Under the pieces are notes generated by a model. The model saw nothing but the letters and a program-made list of their open reading frames with translations, had not been told where the DNA came from and ran no database searches. Below are positions 1-10,912 of a DNA stretch of 64,000 nt, one piece after another. This stretch comes from Mycobacterium sp. Lineage in GTDB: Bacteria; Actinomycetota; Actinomycetes; Mycobacteriales; Mycobacteriaceae. The DNA lies in NCBI RefSeq assembly GCF_029961025.1, contig NZ_JASBVP010000004.1, positions 62,001 to 126,000 on the forward strand, in the 5' to 3' direction. The position numbers and the translations under genes are program-made. Each line of letters starts with the position of its first letter. Within the stretch, counting starts at the first letter, position 1.

Positions 1-195
1 GGCGGCCGCCACCGAGACCCCGACGATCAGCACGAACGCACCGATCATGAAGGGCAGCAGCCACTTGTCCTCCTTGCGCTGCAGGAGGAACATCTGCCAC
101 ACCTGCGCACGGCGCTCCCGGGCGGCGGCTTTGCGAGCGGCCCGGGCCTGGGCTCTGGCGGCCTTTGCGGCAGCGGTATCGCGGGACTTCACCAT
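1..195 (-). CDS. DUF4191-type membrane protein, N-terminal part (cut by window edge)
   Basis: The N-terminal 65 codons of a protein that continues beyond base 1. It starts at an ATG (complement 193-195) followed in frame by a GTG. The first 45 residues are strongly basic and Ala/Arg/Lys rich, and end in a motif like QVWQMFLLQRKEDKWLLP. A hydrophobic segment (FMIGAFVLIVGVSV) follows. This matches the start of the actinobacterial DUF4191 family (Rv2219 in H37Rv), which normally lies next to lipA, as it does here. The function of the family is unknown. It lies downstream of lipA on the same strand. Confidence 0.8.
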   Translation of the reverse strand, partial: MVKSRDTAAAKAARAQARAARKAAARERRAQVWQMFLLQRKEDKWLLPFMIGAFVLIVGVSVAAA

Positions 196-231
196 GATCC
201 CCAAGGATACGGAAACTTGGCCGGTGCCGCG

Positions 232-1170
232 TCAGTGGGGGCTAGCGGCGCGATGCCGTCCGAGTGCCTGCTCGTAGAGCCGGCCGGCCCGGTAGGACGA
301 TCGCACCAGCGGCCCGGCCAGCACCCCGGCGAACCCCAGTCGTTGGGCGAATTGCGAATACTCGACGAACTCCTCGGGGTGGACCCAGCGCTCAACAGGG
401 TGGTGGCGCACCGATGGGCGCAGGTATTGCGTGATGGTGACGATGTCGCAGCCGGCGTCATGCAGGTCGGACAGGGCGGTGCGAACCTCGTCGGGGGTCT
501 CACCCAGTCCGAGGATGAGGTTGCTCTTGGTGACCAATCCGAAGTCGCTCGCGGCGGTGAGTACGTCGAGGCTGCGCCGATAGGTAAACGCGGGCCGAAT
601 CCGTTTGAAGATGCGCGGCACAGTTTCGACGTTGTGCGCCAACACGTCCGGACGAGATTGGAAAACCTGCTCGAGGCGGGCCGGATCGCCGTTGAAGTCC
701 GGAATCAGCAGCTCGACACCGGTCGATGGGTTGAGCCGCTTGATGGCCCGCACCGTCTCCGCGTACAGCCACGCCCCACCGTCGGGTAGGTCATCGCGGG
801 TAACGCCGGTGACCGTGGCATACCGCAGACCCATCGCCCGCACACTTTCGGCGATCCGGCGCGGTTCATCGCGGTCCAGTGGCGCAGGTTTACCGGTGTC
901 GATCTGGCAGAAATCGCAACGGCGGGTGCACACGTCCCCGCCGACCAAGAAGGTCGCTTCCCGGTCCTCCCAGCATTCGAAGATGTTGGGGCAGCCGGCC
1001 TCCTCGCAGACGGTGTGCAAGCCTTCGCTCCGGACCAAACGCTGCAGCTCGGTGTACTCCGGGCCCATTCGCGCCCGGACCTTGATCCACGGCGGCTTGC
1101 GCTCGACCGGCGTTTGCGCATTGCGCACCTCCAGTCGCAGCAATTTCCGGCCTTCCGGAGCGACGGTCAC
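232..1170 (-). CDS. lipA: Lipoyl synthase (radical SAM)
   Basis: Inserts two sulfur atoms into protein-bound octanoyl groups to make lipoyl cofactors, acting after LipB. At 312 residues it is full length. The auxiliary [4Fe-4S] cluster cysteines are C55, C60 and C66 ([12 protein letters not shown]). The radical-SAM CX3CX2C motif is C81, C85 and C88 (CTRRCDFC). The conserved GPLVRSSY segment near the C-terminus carries the serine that binds the auxiliary cluster. It lies 21 bp downstream of lipB on the same strand, so the two are probably co-transcribed. The lipoyl acceptor protein DlaT is encoded in the same cluster. GCV-H, another acceptor, is not in this window. Confidence 0.97.
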   Translation of the reverse strand: MTVAPEGRKLLRLEVRNAQTPVERKPPWIKVRARMGPEYTELQRLVRSEGLHTVCEEAGCPNIFECWEDREATFLVGGDVCTRRCDFCQIDTGKPAPLDRDEPRRIAESVRAMGLRYATVTGVTRDDLPDGGAWLYAETVRAIKRLNPSTGVELLIPDFNGDPARLEQVFQSRPDVLAHNVETVPRIFKRIRPAFTYRRSLDVLTAASDFGLVTKSNLILGLGETPDEVRTALSDLHDAGCDIVTITQYLRPSVRHHPVERWVHPEEFVEYSQFAQRLGFAGVLAGPLVRSSYRAGRLYEQALGRHRAASPH

Positions 1171-1191
1171 AATGGCGATGCTACGCGGCCA

Positions 1192-1911
1192 TCAACCCCG
1201 CGCGGCGGCGACGCTCGCCGCCACGGCGGGCTGAGGAGCCGGGCCATCGACACCGTATGGCAGTACGCCATCCAGGGCGTCACACACCGCCGTGGCGACT
1301 GCCGGGCGGACGTCATCGACACCGACCCGGCGGCCCAGCTCCACCGACAGCGACGTGACGCCGGCATCGGCGATGCCGCACGGCACGATGCGGGCGAACG
1401 CGCCCAGGTCGCAATCACAGTTGAGCGCGAATCCGTGCAGGGTCGTCGCATGCGACACCCGGACCCCGATGGCCGCGACCTTGCGGGCCGGCCGGCCCCG
1501 GCCGGCCGGCAGCCAGACCCCGGAGCGGCCGTCGACCCGGCCCACCTCCAGGCCCAGATCGTTGCACACCTTGATCAGCGATTCCTCAAGGCGCCGAACG
1601 TAATTAACTACGTCAAGCGGCTCGGTCAACCCGATGATCGGGTAGCCGACCAGTTGCCCGGGGCCGTGCCAGGTGATCTTTCCGCCGCGGTCGGTCTCGA
1701 TGACCGGTGTCCCGTCGACCGGCCTTTCGTGCGGCTGGGTGCGCCGACCGGCGGTGTACACCGATGGGTGTTCCAGCAGCAGCAACGTGTCCGGGCCGCC
1801 GGCGACGCGGGCATCGACAAGCTCGCGCTGCAGCTGCCAGGCGGCGAGATAGTCGATGCTGCCCAGGTGGCGGACGTCGATCGGAGCCGCGCTGGAGCGG
1901 ATGGAACTCAT
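1192..1911 (-). CDS. lipB: Octanoyl-[ACP]:protein N-octanoyltransferase
   Basis: Transfers octanoate from acyl carrier protein to the lipoyl-domain lysine of E2 subunits or GCV-H, the first step of endogenous lipoate synthesis. The ATG at 1911 is taken as the start (239 residues); an in-frame GTG lies just before it. Visible motifs are [17 protein letters not shown] in the substrate tunnel, [10 protein letters not shown] with the catalytic lysine, and PCGI with the catalytic cysteine of the Cys/Lys dyad. The gene precedes lipA and follows the TIGR01777 epimerase gene on the same strand. The overall sequence is very close to mycobacterial LipB. Confidence 0.96.
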   Translation of the reverse strand: MSSIRSSAAPIDVRHLGSIDYLAAWQLQRELVDARVAGGPDTLLLLEHPSVYTAGRRTQPHERPVDGTPVIETDRGGKITWHGPGQLVGYPIIGLTEPLDVVNYVRRLEESLIKVCNDLGLEVGRVDGRSGVWLPAGRGRPARKVAAIGVRVSHATTLHGFALNCDCDLGAFARIVPCGIADAGVTSLSVELGRRVGVDDVRPAVATAVCDALDGVLPYGVDGPAPQPAVAASVAAARG

Positions 1912-1982
1912 CACGGTGGTGAGGGTACGCCGGTCGGCGACGGGGCGGCGCGGCGCCCGGGTCAGCGCTGCCCCGATCCGGA

Positions 1983-2894
1983 TTATGCCCTGACGGGCCG
2001 GGCCATGGCAGCACTCAATGCTTCACCGATGGTGTTGTGGTGGAACTGGAAACCCGCACGCTCGAGCACGGCCGGGATGGCGCGCTGGCCGGTGAGCAGC
2101 CCCTCGTCGGCGAACTCGCCGAATGCGGCGCGCACCGCGAACCCGGGGAGCATGAGCGGGGCAGGACGGTTAAGAGCGCGGCCTAACGCCGTGGTGAACT
2201 CGGCGTTGGTGACGGGTGCGGGCCCGGTCAGGTTGACCGGGCCCGAAAGCGATGACTGGGAGAGAACGAACAGCAGGGCGCGGACTTCGTCTTCCAGGGT
2301 GATCCACGACATGTACTGGCGCCCACTTCCCAGGCGCGCGCCCAGACCGAGGGAGAACACCGGCCGCAGCCGGCGCAGCAGACCTCCCGAGGAGGCCAGC
2401 ACCAGGCCGCTGCGGGCCAGCACCACACGGGCGCCGGCCCGCTGGGCGGGCGCCGTTGCCGCCTCCCAGTCTGTGCACAGCTGGGCCAGGAAGCCCGTTC
2501 CCGCCGGAGCGGTTTCGTCGACAGTTTGATCTTCGGTGTTCCCGTAATAACCGACGGCGCTGGCGTTGATCAACACCCCGACACCGGCGTCGGCGACCGC
2601 GGACGCCAGGACTTCGGTGGGGGTGATGCGGCTGTCGCGCAAGCTTTGTTTAAAGGCTCCCGACCACCGGTGCTGGGCGATATTGACGCCACAGAGGTTG
2701 ATCACGGCGTCGACTCCGTGTAATGCCCGGGCGTCGAACTGCCCGCTGTCGGGATTCCAGTGCAGCTCGCTGGCGGTGGCCGGGGTCCGGCGCACGATGC
2801 GCAACACGTGGTGGTCGGCGGCGCGCAGCGCCGCCACCAGAGCCGAACCGATCAGCCCGGACGAACCGGCAATGGCGACGACAGCCTCGGCCAC
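1983..2894 (-). CDS. TIGR01777-family NAD(P)-binding epimerase-like protein
   Basis: A 303-residue extended SDR-like protein. The N-terminal nucleotide-binding loop is [12 protein letters not shown]. The first half contains [15 protein letters not shown] and the conserved segment RDSRI, and SAVGYYGN takes the place of the catalytic region, all typical of the YfcH/SulA-like TIGR01777 family. A C-terminal DUF1731-like region contains [21 protein letters not shown]. The biochemical role is not established for the family. It corresponds to Rv2216 and sits between dlaT and lipB on the same strand. The context hints at, but does not prove, a link to lipoate or E2 metabolism. Confidence 0.9.
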   Translation of the reverse strand: MAEAVVAIAGSSGLIGSALVAALRAADHHVLRIVRRTPATASELHWNPDSGQFDARALHGVDAVINLCGVNIAQHRWSGAFKQSLRDSRITPTEVLASAVADAGVGVLINASAVGYYGNTEDQTVDETAPAGTGFLAQLCTDWEAATAPAQRAGARVVLARSGLVLASSGGLLRRLRPVFSLGLGARLGSGRQYMSWITLEDEVRALLFVLSQSSLSGPVNLTGPAPVTNAEFTTALGRALNRPAPLMLPGFAVRAAFGEFADEGLLTGQRAIPAVLERAGFQFHHNTIGEALSAAMARPVRA

Positions 2895-2919
2895 GGTTGG
2901 GAAGCCCTTCTGATAGCCC

Positions 2920-4677
2920 TCATAGCCCCAGGTCGGCCTCGAACGCTCCTTCTTCGAGCCGGTTTTTGATCGTCGTCAGGAAACGCCCCGCGTCGGCACC
3001 GTCGATCAACCGGTGATCATAGGTCAGCGGCAGGTAGCAGACCGAGCGAATCCCGATGGTTTCGTTGCCGTTTTCATCGACAACCACCCGCAAGCGTTTG
3101 ACGATGGCCCCGATGCCCAACATGGCGGCCTGCGGTGGAATCAGGATCGGGGTGTCGAGCAGTGCGCCCTGGCTGCCGATGTTCGTGATGGTGAAGGTCG
3201 CGCCGAACAGCTCGTCGGGTTTCAGGTCGCCCGAGCGTGCCCGTGCGGCGATGTCGGCGATGGCGCGGGCCAGTCCGGCCAGCGATAGGTCACCGGCGTT
3301 GTGGATGACGGGGGACAGCAAACCCTGCTCGGTGTCGACGGCGATGCCGAGGTGCTCGGCATCGTAGTAGGTGATCTCCTTGGTCTCTTCGTTATAGCTG
3401 GCGTTGATGTTGGGGTGGATCTTCAGCGCGTCGATGACCGCCCGGGCGATGAACGGGAGGAAGGTGAGGTTCACCCCTTCGCGTTCGGCGAACTCCGCCT
3501 TGGCCCTGTTACGCAACGCCACGATCTTCGTCATGTCGACCTCGTGGGTCTGCGTGAGTTGCGCGGTAGCTTGCAGGGATTCCCGGGTTTTCTGGGCGGT
3601 GATTTGACGGATTCGGCTGGCCTTCTGGACGGTGCCCCGCAGATGCGCCAGCGCCGGTGCGGGCGTGGGCGCGGCCGGCGCCGTGGTGGCGGGGGCCGGC
3701 GCCGGTGCCGCCGCGCGCGCTTTCTTCGCTTCGGCGGCAGCCAGCACATCTTGCTTGCGGATGCGCCCGCCGACCCCGCTGCCCTGGATTTCGCTGAGGT
3801 CGATACCGTTGTCGGCAGCCAGTTTTCGCACCAGCGGAGTGACGTAGGGCGCGCCGGTCGTCCGGCGCGCCGCCGCGGGGCGGGCCGTGGGCTGCGGTTG
3901 GGGCCCCGGCGAGGGCGGTGGCCCGGGTTCGGGCCTGGGTGCGGCCGGCGGGGGGGCCGGCTCGCGCGCGGGCGCAATCGCCGCTGCCCCGGCAGGCTCG
4001 GGTGTGATCTCCGGTTCGGGTTCGGGCTGGGGCTCGGCGGTACCGGGCGCCGACGCGGGACCGATCCGGGCGAGCTCCCCGCCGACGGGGACGGTGACGT
4101 CTTCGGCGGCGGTGATACTGATCAGGGTGCCGGCCACCGGCGAGGGAATCTCGGTGTCCACCTTGTCGGTGGACACCTCCACCAGTGGCTCGTCAACCTG
4201 CACGGAGTCGCCGACGTTCTTTAGCCAGCGGGTCACGGTGCCCTCGGTCACCGACTCGCCGAGCTCGGGCATGAGTACCGGGGTGGACTCGCCGCCCCGC
4301 TGGCCGGAAGCGGTTGGGGCGGGCGTCTCGGGTTGCGGTTGCGGCCGGGCTTCGGGTAGCGGCGTGGTCCGGGGTTCCGGCTGGGGTTGCGGTGCGGCCA
4401 CCGGGGGATGTGCTTGTGGGCTTTCCCCCGGGCTTTCCACGGCATCTCCGATGACGGCCAGCTCGCCGCCGACCTCGACGGTGTCATCCTCCTGCGCGAT
4501 GATCTTGGTCAGCACACCGGCGGCCGGCGACGGGATCTCGGTGTCGACCTTGTCGGTTGACACCTCGACCAGTGGTTCATCAAGTTCGACCCGATCGCCT
4601 TCTTGCTTGAGCCAGCGGGTGACCGTCCCCTCGGTGACGCTTTCACCGAGTGCCGGCATCTGCACTGAGAAGGCCAT
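2920..4677 (-). CDS. dlaT: Dihydrolipoamide acyltransferase (E2) DlaT
   Basis: The lipoylated E2 core of pyruvate dehydrogenase, which in mycobacteria also serves the peroxynitrite reductase/peroxidase system. The start at 4677 is chosen because [17 protein letters not shown] follows directly and a GAGGAG ribosome site lies upstream. The protein has 585 residues. It carries two lipoyl domains with lipoylation lysines K43 and K172 in identical [14 protein letters not shown] contexts. They are joined by long Pro/Ala/Glu-rich linkers (about 80-130 and 205-275). A peripheral subunit-binding domain lies at about 277-315 and a catalytic domain at about 350-585, with the active-site DHRLIDG (H555, D559). 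In H37Rv ephD lies between this gene and pepB; here it is missing. Confidence 0.97.
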   Translation of the reverse strand: MAFSVQMPALGESVTEGTVTRWLKQEGDRVELDEPLVEVSTDKVDTEIPSPAAGVLTKIIAQEDDTVEVGGELAVIGDAVESPGESPQAHPPVAAPQPQPEPRTTPLPEARPQPQPETPAPTASGQRGGESTPVLMPELGESVTEGTVTRWLKNVGDSVQVDEPLVEVSTDKVDTEIPSPVAGTLISITAAEDVTVPVGGELARIGPASAPGTAEPQPEPEPEITPEPAGAAAIAPAREPAPPPAAPRPEPGPPPSPGPQPQPTARPAAARRTTGAPYVTPLVRKLAADNGIDLSEIQGSGVGGRIRKQDVLAAAEAKKARAAAPAPAPATTAPAAPTPAPALAHLRGTVQKASRIRQITAQKTRESLQATAQLTQTHEVDMTKIVALRNRAKAEFAEREGVNLTFLPFIARAVIDALKIHPNINASYNEETKEITYYDAEHLGIAVDTEQGLLSPVIHNAGDLSLAGLARAIADIAARARSGDLKPDELFGATFTITNIGSQGALLDTPILIPPQAAMLGIGAIVKRLRVVVDENGNETIGIRSVCYLPLTYDHRLIDGADAGRFLTTIKNRLEEGAFEADLGL

Positions 4678-4948
4678 CTCTGTTGACTCCTCGATTCGAT
4701 CGATGGGTCGGTCGGCACGCGTCGACCTCTGGCTTACCACAGCGTCGGGCGTCGCACCCGGGTCGGTTTCACAACCATCCATCCTGTCACTTCCGGATGC
4801 TCAACCCCCACGCAGGGCGGAGCCGGCGGGGCGGGCTGGGAGGGTATCGCCCGGCGTGTCCGGCGCCGCGGATCACCCCGATGACACGCGGCGGATCGCC
4901 CGTCGGGGCCGGCTGGCCGGAGCCGACACCCGGGGTGGGGTAACCCCG

Positions 4949-6490
4949 CTAGCCGTTGTGGGCGATGTCCTCCAGCACGGCGAACATGGTGCGAGTCGGC
5001 ACGCCGGTGCCGCCCTTGGGGGTGTACCCCCACGGGCTGCCGGTGTTATACGCCGGTCCGGCGACGTCGATATGCACCCAGCTCACCCCGTCGGCGACGA
5101 ATTCACGCAGATACGTGCCGGCGACCAGCATCCCGGCGAAGCGCTGGCCGCTCACATTGGCCAAATCGGCCACCGTCGATTTCAGCTCGTCTTTGAGCTC
5201 CTCGGGCAGTGGCATCGGCCAGCCGTTCTCCCCCACCCGCTGCGAAATCGCGGCTACCCGGTCGCGGAACTCGTCGCTGCCCATCACCCCCGGCGTGCGG
5301 GTGCCCAGCGCCACCGTCTGCGCCCCGGTCAGCGTCGAGGTCTCGATCAGGTAATCCGGGTTGTCCTCGCACGCCCGCACGATGGCGTCGGCGAGGATCA
5401 GCCGACCCTCGGCGTCGGTGTTGAGCACCTCCACCGTGGTTCCGCCGTAGTGGGTCAGCACGTCGCCGGGACGCTGCGCGCTGCCCGACGGCATGTTCTC
5501 GGCCATCGGCACCGTGGCGATCACGTCGATGGGCAACTGCAGCTGAGCGGCCAGGGCCACGGTCGCGATGACGGCGGCCGCCCCGGCCATATCCCCGGTC
5601 ATGTGGTGCATGTTTGCCGCCGGTTTGATGGAGATCCCCCCGGTGTCGAAGGTGATGCCCTTGCCGACCAGGGCCACCGTCTTGGTCTGCTGCGGGGCTT
5701 TGGCCAGCCGTGAGCCATGGTGGATCAGGCGAACCAGCCGCGGTGGGCGCGATGAGCCTTTGCCGACACCGATCAGCCCGCCGAAACCGGCCTTTTGCAG
5801 GGCCTTGTCGTCAAGCACCTCCACGTCCAGGCCGACAGAGTCACCCAAAGCCTTTGCCCGTTGGGCGAATTCGGCAGGAAAGAGATGGCTCGGCGGGGTG
5901 TTGACGAAGTCTCGGGCGGTGGCCACGGCGGTCGCCACCGCCGCCGCGTGCGCGGCCTGGTCCCGGGCATTTTTGGCGGTGGACAGCGCGGTGATCTTTT
6001 GCAACCCGGGGTCTTTCGGCGCGGTCTTGTCGCTGCGAAAGGCGGTGAACCGGTAACTGCCCAGGATCAGGCCCTCGACGGCGGCGGCCAGATCCAGCCC
6101 GGACAGCGTGGTGATCACCGACTCGGCACCGTTGAGCGCCCGCGCCGCGGCACCGGCCGCGCGGCGGATCGTCTCGGCCGGCCACTCGTCGCGCGCCTTG
6201 CCCAAGCCCACCGTCAGCACGCTGCCGACCGGCAGCGAGGAGACCGCCAGCCGGTGCACCTGTTCACTGCCGCCCTTCGCATCGATCGCACGCAGCCCGG
6301 CCTCGATCTCGGCGACGGCCGCGGCAGGCAGAAACGGCTCGGCCGCGGTGACGGCGGCGCCCGGCTGGTCCTCGTCGCCGGTGGAGACCACCGGGACGAT
6401 CAGCACCGCCGTTGCCGCTCCGCGGCGCGGCAGCGTGGAGGTGACGCTAACGGCGGGGGCCGGGTAACCGGGAAAAGTGCTCACGGGCAT
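4949..6490 (-). CDS. pepB: Cytosolic leucyl aminopeptidase (M17)
   Basis: A two-metal aminopeptidase releasing N-terminal residues from peptides. About 513 residues from the ATG at 6490; a GTG lies just upstream at 6493 and another just inside at 6481, so the exact start is uncertain. The M17 signature [12 protein letters not shown] is present, as is [19 protein letters not shown] with metal-binding Lys and Asp. The C-terminal end, [31 protein letters not shown], is typical of the family. It is followed on the same strand by dlaT. The 271 bp between them hold no gene. Confidence 0.94.
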   Translation of the reverse strand: MPVSTFPGYPAPAVSVTSTLPRRGAATAVLIVPVVSTGDEDQPGAAVTAAEPFLPAAAVAEIEAGLRAIDAKGGSEQVHRLAVSSLPVGSVLTVGLGKARDEWPAETIRRAAGAAARALNGAESVITTLSGLDLAAAVEGLILGSYRFTAFRSDKTAPKDPGLQKITALSTAKNARDQAAHAAAVATAVATARDFVNTPPSHLFPAEFAQRAKALGDSVGLDVEVLDDKALQKAGFGGLIGVGKGSSRPPRLVRLIHHGSRLAKAPQQTKTVALVGKGITFDTGGISIKPAANMHHMTGDMAGAAAVIATVALAAQLQLPIDVIATVPMAENMPSGSAQRPGDVLTHYGGTTVEVLNTDAEGRLILADAIVRACEDNPDYLIETSTLTGAQTVALGTRTPGVMGSDEFRDRVAAISQRVGENGWPMPLPEELKDELKSTVADLANVSGQRFAGMLVAGTYLREFVADGVSWVHIDVAGPAYNTGSPWGYTPKGGTGVPTRTMFAVLEDIAHNG

Positions 6491-6597
6491 CACCCTAATC
6501 AGCGCATTGCCCCGGATTCGGCAGCGCCGCGCCGTCGTTGGCCGGCGCTCAGGTCGTAAGCCTTAACGGGTGCGTGGAAGCCCTTGAGTGTCAACGG

Positions 6598-6695
6598 ATC
6601 TTGGGGGTCTTGGGGATCTTGGGGGTCTTGGGGATCTTGGGGGTCTTGAGGGGTCTTGGGGGTCTTGAGGGGTCTTGGGGCTTGGGGGGCTTGGG
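6598..6695 (+). repeat. G-rich imperfect tandem repeat upstream of gcvT
   Basis: About ten consecutive copies of a 9-10 bp unit of the form ATCTTGGGG / GTCTTGGGG, arranged as an 18-19 bp higher-order unit that decays at the right end (CTTGGGGGGCTTGGG). The plus strand therefore carries about a dozen runs of 3-6 G spaced by 4-6 bases. The array lies in the 308-bp gene-free stretch between the divergent pepB and gcvT genes and ends about 105 bp before the gcvT start. The open frames crossing it are low-complexity artefacts. Nothing else is recognised in this gap. Confidence 0.9.
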
Positions 6696-6798
6696 CGACT
6701 TCCAGCCGGTTCGGCAGTTTGTCGCAGACGCCCGGTCGACCACCTACAGACCACCTACAAAAGTGTTCCAGCCGCTATCCGCATTAGGGTCGTCTCTC

Positions 6799-7896
6799 GT
6801 GAACCACGAGTTGCAGCACGGACCGCTGGAAGACCGCCACCGCGAGCTGGGCGCCAAGTTCGCCGAGTTCGCCGGCTGGTGGGTGCCGATGTCGTATGCC
6901 GGCACCGTCGCCGAGCACACCGCCACCCGCAGCACCGTCGGCCTGTTCGACGTTAGTCATCTGGGCAAAGTGTGCGTCCGCGGGCCGGGAGCCGCGGAGT
7001 TCGTCAACTCCGCGTTCACCAACGACCTGCGTAAGATCGGCCCCGGCAAGGCCCAATACACGCTGTGCTGCACCGAATCCGGCGGTGTCATCGACGACCT
7101 GATCGTCTACTACGTAGCGCCCGACGAAATCTTTCCGGTGCCCAACGCCGCTAACGCAGCCGCGGTGATCGCCGCGCTGCGCAGCGCCGCGCCGGACACG
7201 CTGACGATCACCGACGAGCACCGCTCCTATGCGGTGCTGGCCGTGCAGGGACCCCGGTCCACCGAGGTGCTCGACGCGCTGGGACTGCCCACGGCCCTGG
7301 AGTTCATGAGCTTCACCGATGCGACGTTCGGCGGGGTGCCGGTGCGGGTGTGCTGCAGCGGCTACACCGGCGAACACGGCTACGAGCTGATGCCGCCCTG
7401 GGAGTCAGCCACCGGGGTGTTCGACGCCCTGGTGAAGGCGGTCACCGACGTTGGTGGGCAGCTGGCCGGCATGGGGGCCCGCGACACGCTGCGCACCGAG
7501 ATGGGTTATCCGTTGCACGGCCATGAGCTGTCGGCTGACATCTCACCGCTGCAGGCCCGCTGCGGCTGGGCGGTCGGCTGGAACAAGGACACGTTTTGGG
7601 GCCGCGAGGCGCTGCTGGCCGAGAAGGCGGCGGGGCCGCGGCGGCTGCTGCGGGGGCTGCGGGCCGTCGGGCGCGGCGTGTTGCGCCCTGGGCTGAGGGT
7701 GCTTGACGGGACGACCCAGATCGGGATCACCACCTCCGGAACGTTCTCTCCGACACTGAAAGTCGGGATCGCCCTGGCGCTGATCGACACCGCCGCCGGC
7801 ATCGAGGACGGCCGGCATGTCACCGTCGACGTCCGCGGGCGCGCCGTGGAGTGCGAAGTGGTACGCCTGCCTTTCGTGGAAGCCAAGACCCGGTAA
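6799..7896 (+). CDS. gcvT: Glycine cleavage system aminomethyltransferase (T protein)
   Basis: Transfers the aminomethyl carbon from lipoylated GCV-H to tetrahydrofolate, releasing ammonia. The GTG at 6799 is taken as the start because [24 protein letters not shown], the conserved GcvT N-terminus, follows; an AGGG lies about 10 bases upstream. The 365 residues cover the full family length. Motifs include [12 protein letters not shown], the folate-site region [16 protein letters not shown], and [10 protein letters not shown]. The C-terminal barrel contains [20 protein letters not shown]. It is followed 22 bp later by ilvE. H37Rv has an adenylate cyclase gene (Rv2212) between gcvT and pepB; here only the G-rich repeat is found. 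Confidence 0.95.
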   Translation: MNHELQHGPLEDRHRELGAKFAEFAGWWVPMSYAGTVAEHTATRSTVGLFDVSHLGKVCVRGPGAAEFVNSAFTNDLRKIGPGKAQYTLCCTESGGVIDDLIVYYVAPDEIFPVPNAANAAAVIAALRSAAPDTLTITDEHRSYAVLAVQGPRSTEVLDALGLPTALEFMSFTDATFGGVPVRVCCSGYTGEHGYELMPPWESATGVFDALVKAVTDVGGQLAGMGARDTLRTEMGYPLHGHELSADISPLQARCGWAVGWNKDTFWGREALLAEKAAGPRRLLRGLRAVGRGVLRPGLRVLDGTTQIGITTSGTFSPTLKVGIALALIDTAAGIEDGRHVTVDVRGRAVECEVVRLPFVEAKTR

Positions 7897-7918
7897 CGCG
7901 CGCATATAGAATCGCCCC

Positions 7919-9025
7919 ATGGCCAGCGGTCCGCTCGAGTTCACGGTTTCTCGCGCGGTGCACCCGGTGACCGACGAGGTGCGACGATCGATCCTGGCGG
8001 ACCCCGGTTTCGGCAAGTATCACACCGACCACATGGTGTCGATCGATTACACCGAGGGGCTCGGATGGCACAACGCTCGGGTGATGGCCTACGGTCCGGT
8101 CACGCTGGATCCCTCGGCGATCGTGCTGCACTACGCCCAAGAGGTGTTCGAGGGCCTGAAAGCCTACCGCTGGCCCGACGGCTCGATCGTGTCGTTTCGC
8201 GCCGACGCCAACGCCACCAGGATGCGCTCGTCGTGCCGCCGTCTGGCGATCCCCGAACTGCCTGAGGAGCTGTTCTTAGAATCGCTGCGACAACTCATCG
8301 CCGTCGACAAGGAGTGGGTCCCCCCGCCCGGCGGCGAGGAGTCGCTGTATCTGCGGCCGTTCATCTTCGCCACTGAACCGGGGCTGGGGGTGCGCCCGGC
8401 CAAGCAGTTCCGGTACCTGCTGATGGCCTCGCCGGCCGGCGCGTACTTCAAAGAGGGTATAAAGCCGGTCAGTGTTTGGGTATCGACGCAATACGTGCGG
8501 GCCTGCCCGGGCGGCACCGGTGCGGCGAAGTTCGGCGGCAACTACGCCGCATCGCTGGTGGCTCAGGTGCAGGCCGCGGAAAATGGGTGTGACCAGGTGG
8601 TGTGGCTGGACGCTGTCGAGCGCCGCTACATCGAAGAGATGGGCGGGATGAACATCTTCTTCGTGTTCGGCAGCGGCCCGTCTGCCCGGCTGGTCACACC
8701 CGAGCTGTCCGGCTCGCTGTTGCCCGGTATCACGCGGGACTCGTTGTTACAGTTGGCCATTGACGCCGGGATCGCTGCCGAGGAACGCAAGATCGATATC
8801 GACGAATGGCAGAAAAAGTCCGCCGCCGGTGAGATCACCGAGGTGTTCGCCTGCGGCACCGCGGCCGTCATCACCCCGATCGCGCGCGTCAAGTACGGCG
8901 ATGTCGAGTTCACCATCGCCGACGGCCAACCCGGCGAGGTGACCATGGCGCTGCGTGACACGTTGACCGGAATTCAGCGCGGCACCTTCGCCGATACCCA
9001 CGGCTGGATCGCCCGCCTGGATTAG
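7919..9025 (+). CDS. ilvE: Branched-chain amino acid aminotransferase
   Basis: A PLP-dependent transaminase for Leu, Ile and Val, the last synthetic and first degradative step. At 368 residues it is full length. The PLP lysine lies in [15 protein letters not shown]. The fold-type IV signature region [14 protein letters not shown] and the phosphate-binding [14 protein letters not shown] are present. The ATG at 7919 precedes ASGPLEFTV. It is probably co-transcribed with gcvT (22 bp gap). A short GC hairpin at about 9041-9054, after the stop and before the convergent cobS, could end transcription. Confidence 0.97.
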   Translation: MASGPLEFTVSRAVHPVTDEVRRSILADPGFGKYHTDHMVSIDYTEGLGWHNARVMAYGPVTLDPSAIVLHYAQEVFEGLKAYRWPDGSIVSFRADANATRMRSSCRRLAIPELPEELFLESLRQLIAVDKEWVPPPGGEESLYLRPFIFATEPGLGVRPAKQFRYLLMASPAGAYFKEGIKPVSVWVSTQYVRACPGGTGAAKFGGNYAASLVAQVQAAENGCDQVVWLDAVERRYIEEMGGMNIFFVFGSGPSARLVTPELSGSLLPGITRDSLLQLAIDAGIAAEERKIDIDEWQKKSAAGEITEVFACGTAAVITPIARVKYGDVEFTIADGQPGEVTMALRDTLTGIQRGTFADTHGWIARLD

Positions 9026-9115
9026 CTGCCGCTGCGAGCGCCGCCACCCGGCGGGCAGGGCCGCGCCGTCACCGCACGTCCGTGGCTTCTGATGCGCGTT
9101 GCGCGCTTTCGGCGC

Positions 9116-9850
9116 TCAGAACCGGGCTAGCCCCGCCAGCAGCACGGCGGTCATCGTCGTCGCCACCTCGGTTGCGGCGCCCAGCACGTCGCCGGTGATC
9201 CCGTCGAACCGCCGGACGCAGTGTGCGGTCAGCGCCCCGGCCCCGGACAGCGCCACCAGCACCGCGACCGGTCCCTGCCATGGCCGCGGACCCGCCGCCA
9301 GCGACAGCGCCGCCAGCACCACAAGCCAGGCGGCCACCACCGGAGCCGGCTGAGTGCCGGCGACGCGGGCCCCTAGGGTGCTGCCGTCAGCCGCGGGCAC
9401 CGATCGGCGGCAGGCCAGCACCACCGCGACGCGGCCGGCGACCACGGCGTCGACGATCCCGACCGCGCCCAGCGCCGCGAACGCCAGGCCCTGCACGACG
9501 ATCACCACTACCACCGCCGCCACCCCCAACGGGCCGGTCCGCCCGTCGCGCATCACCGCTAAGGCACGGGACGGCGGGCCGTAGCAGCCCAGCCCGTCGG
9601 CGGTGTCGGCCAGGCCATCGATGTGCAGGCCACGGGTCGCGGCCAGTAGCGTCGCCACCGCCAACAGGCCGGACAGCGCACTTCCGGGGCCGAAGACCAA
9701 CGTGCCGACCTCCGTCACGGCCGCCGCCAGCGCGCCCAGCGCGACGCCCACCAGCGGCAGCGCGGTTATCGTGCCGCGGCCCAGCCGGCGATCGCCGGGC
9801 ACGGGAACCACGGTTTCGAACGCGACAGCGCTTGCCAGCGCCCTGATCAC
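9116..9850 (-). CDS. cobS: Adenosylcobinamide-GDP ribazoletransferase (cobalamin synthase)
   Basis: An integral membrane enzyme joining adenosylcobinamide-GDP to alpha-ribazole to complete the cobalamin nucleotide loop. 244 residues with several hydrophobic segments. The family motif region is [18 protein letters not shown], with conserved acidic residues, and [19 protein letters not shown] is one of the membrane spans. The start codon overlaps the cobT stop by 4 bases (ATGA), indicating translational coupling in a cobU-cobT-cobS operon. H37Rv carries Rv2209 between cobS and ilvE; it is absent here. Confidence 0.95.
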   Translation of the reverse strand: MIRALASAVAFETVVPVPGDRRLGRGTITALPLVGVALGALAAAVTEVGTLVFGPGSALSGLLAVATLLAATRGLHIDGLADTADGLGCYGPPSRALAVMRDGRTGPLGVAAVVVVIVVQGLAFAALGAVGIVDAVVAGRVAVVLACRRSVPAADGSTLGARVAGTQPAPVVAAWLVVLAALSLAAGPRPWQGPVAVLVALSGAGALTAHCVRRFDGITGDVLGAATEVATTMTAVLLAGLARF

Positions 9851-10911
9851 GGGGGTGGCGGCGGGTCGGCTTCAGCAGGGGTGGAGACACCGGCCGCGGC
9901 AAAGGTGGCCATCGACGACAGCGTGGCCACCGCCGCCCGCAGCACACCCAGCGCCACCGCGGCGCCGGCACCTTCACCCAGCCGCATTTGCAGATCGAGG
10001 ATGGGGTCCAACTCCAGGGCCGCCAGGGCCGGCCCGTGAGCCGGTTCGGCCGAGCGATGCCCGGCCTGCCACCACTGCCGGGCTCCCGGGGCCAACCGTT
10101 CGGCGACCAAGGCTGCGGCCGTGACCGCCAGGCCGTCGAGCAGCAGCGGGGTGCGCCGGACCGCGGCCTGCGCGCAAAAGCCCGCCATCGCCGCCAGGTC
10201 GGCGCCGCCGCAGCAGCGCAGCAACCCGACTGGGTCGGAGAACAACGGCCGCGCCCGAAACAGGGCGTCACGCACCGCGGCCGTCTTGCGGGCCCAGCCG
10301 GCGTCGTCGACGCCGGTGCCCCGGCCGACCACCGCGACCGGCTCGGTGTCGGTGAGTGCCGCCACCAAAACCGCTGCCGGGGTGGTATTCCCGATCCCCA
10401 GGTCGCCGACGATGAGAACATCGGCGCCGGCGTCGACCTCCTCATCGGCGATCTGGCGGCCGGCCTCGATCGCGCGGGCGGTCTCCTCGCCGGTCAGCGC
10501 GTCCTCTTTCGCGATATCACCGCTGCTGCGCCGAACTTTGTGCGCGCCAATCTGCGTCGATAGCGGGTCTGCATCCACGGCCAGATCCGCCAGTCGCACG
10601 GTCGCCCCCGCGACACCGGCCACAGCGTTGATCGCCGCACCGCCGCCGGCGATAGTGGCGACCATCTGTGCGGTCACCTTTGGCGGGTAGGCCGACACCC
10701 CGCGGCAGGTGACCCCGTGATCACCGGCGAACACCACGACCCGGGCGCGCTCGAATTGTCTTGGGGGGCAGCGTCCCTGGCAAGCTGCCACCCATACCGA
10801 CAGATCCTCGAGACGGCCCAGCGCACCCGGCGGCTTGGTCAGGGTTTCTTGGCGGGAGCGAGCGGCCGCGGCGGCGGAGGGGTCGGGGGGCAGCACCGGC
10901 GCGAACTCCAT
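9847..10911 (-). CDS. cobT: Nicotinate-nucleotide:dimethylbenzimidazole phosphoribosyltransferase
   Basis: Makes alpha-ribazole phosphate from nicotinate mononucleotide and the lower-ligand base. The ATG at 10911 is chosen because [20 protein letters not shown] resembles the family start; this gives 354 residues. Visible are [14 protein letters not shown] near the N-terminus, [23 protein letters not shown] [15 protein letters not shown], and the C-terminal [27 protein letters not shown] with the catalytic glutamate region. Its start is one base after the cobU stop, and its stop overlaps the cobS start. Confidence 0.96.
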   Translation of the reverse strand: MEFAPVLPPDPSAAAAARSRQETLTKPPGALGRLEDLSVWVAACQGRCPPRQFERARVVVFAGDHGVTCRGVSAYPPKVTAQMVATIAGGGAAINAVAGVAGATVRLADLAVDADPLSTQIGAHKVRRSSGDIAKEDALTGEETARAIEAGRQIADEEVDAGADVLIVGDLGIGNTTPAAVLVAALTDTEPVAVVGRGTGVDDAGWARKTAAVRDALFRARPLFSDPVGLLRCCGGADLAAMAGFCAQAAVRRTPLLLDGLAVTAAALVAERLAPGARQWWQAGHRSAEPAHGPALAALELDPILDLQMRLGEGAGAAVALGVLRAAVATLSSMATFAAAGVSTPAEADPPPPP

Positions 10912-10912
10912 G

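Noticed and set aside
1015..2529. A 504-codon plus-strand frame opposite lipB and the epimerase gene
   Set aside because: The opposite strand encodes conserved proteins with clear motifs. Long antisense frames are common in GC-rich codon-biased DNA and this one has no family features.
3887..5713. A 608-codon plus-strand frame
   Set aside because: It is low-complexity sequence (Gly/Ser/Thr rich) antisense to the dlaT linkers and lipoyl domains and to pepB; no motif supports it.
6598..6695. CRISPR array
   Set aside because: The repeats are 9-10 bp, contiguous and without unique spacers, and no cas genes are nearby. It is a simple tandem repeat.
6494..6798. Glycine riboswitch before gcvT
   Set aside because: No paired aptamer-like conserved core could be seen; the leader is dominated by the G-rich repeat.
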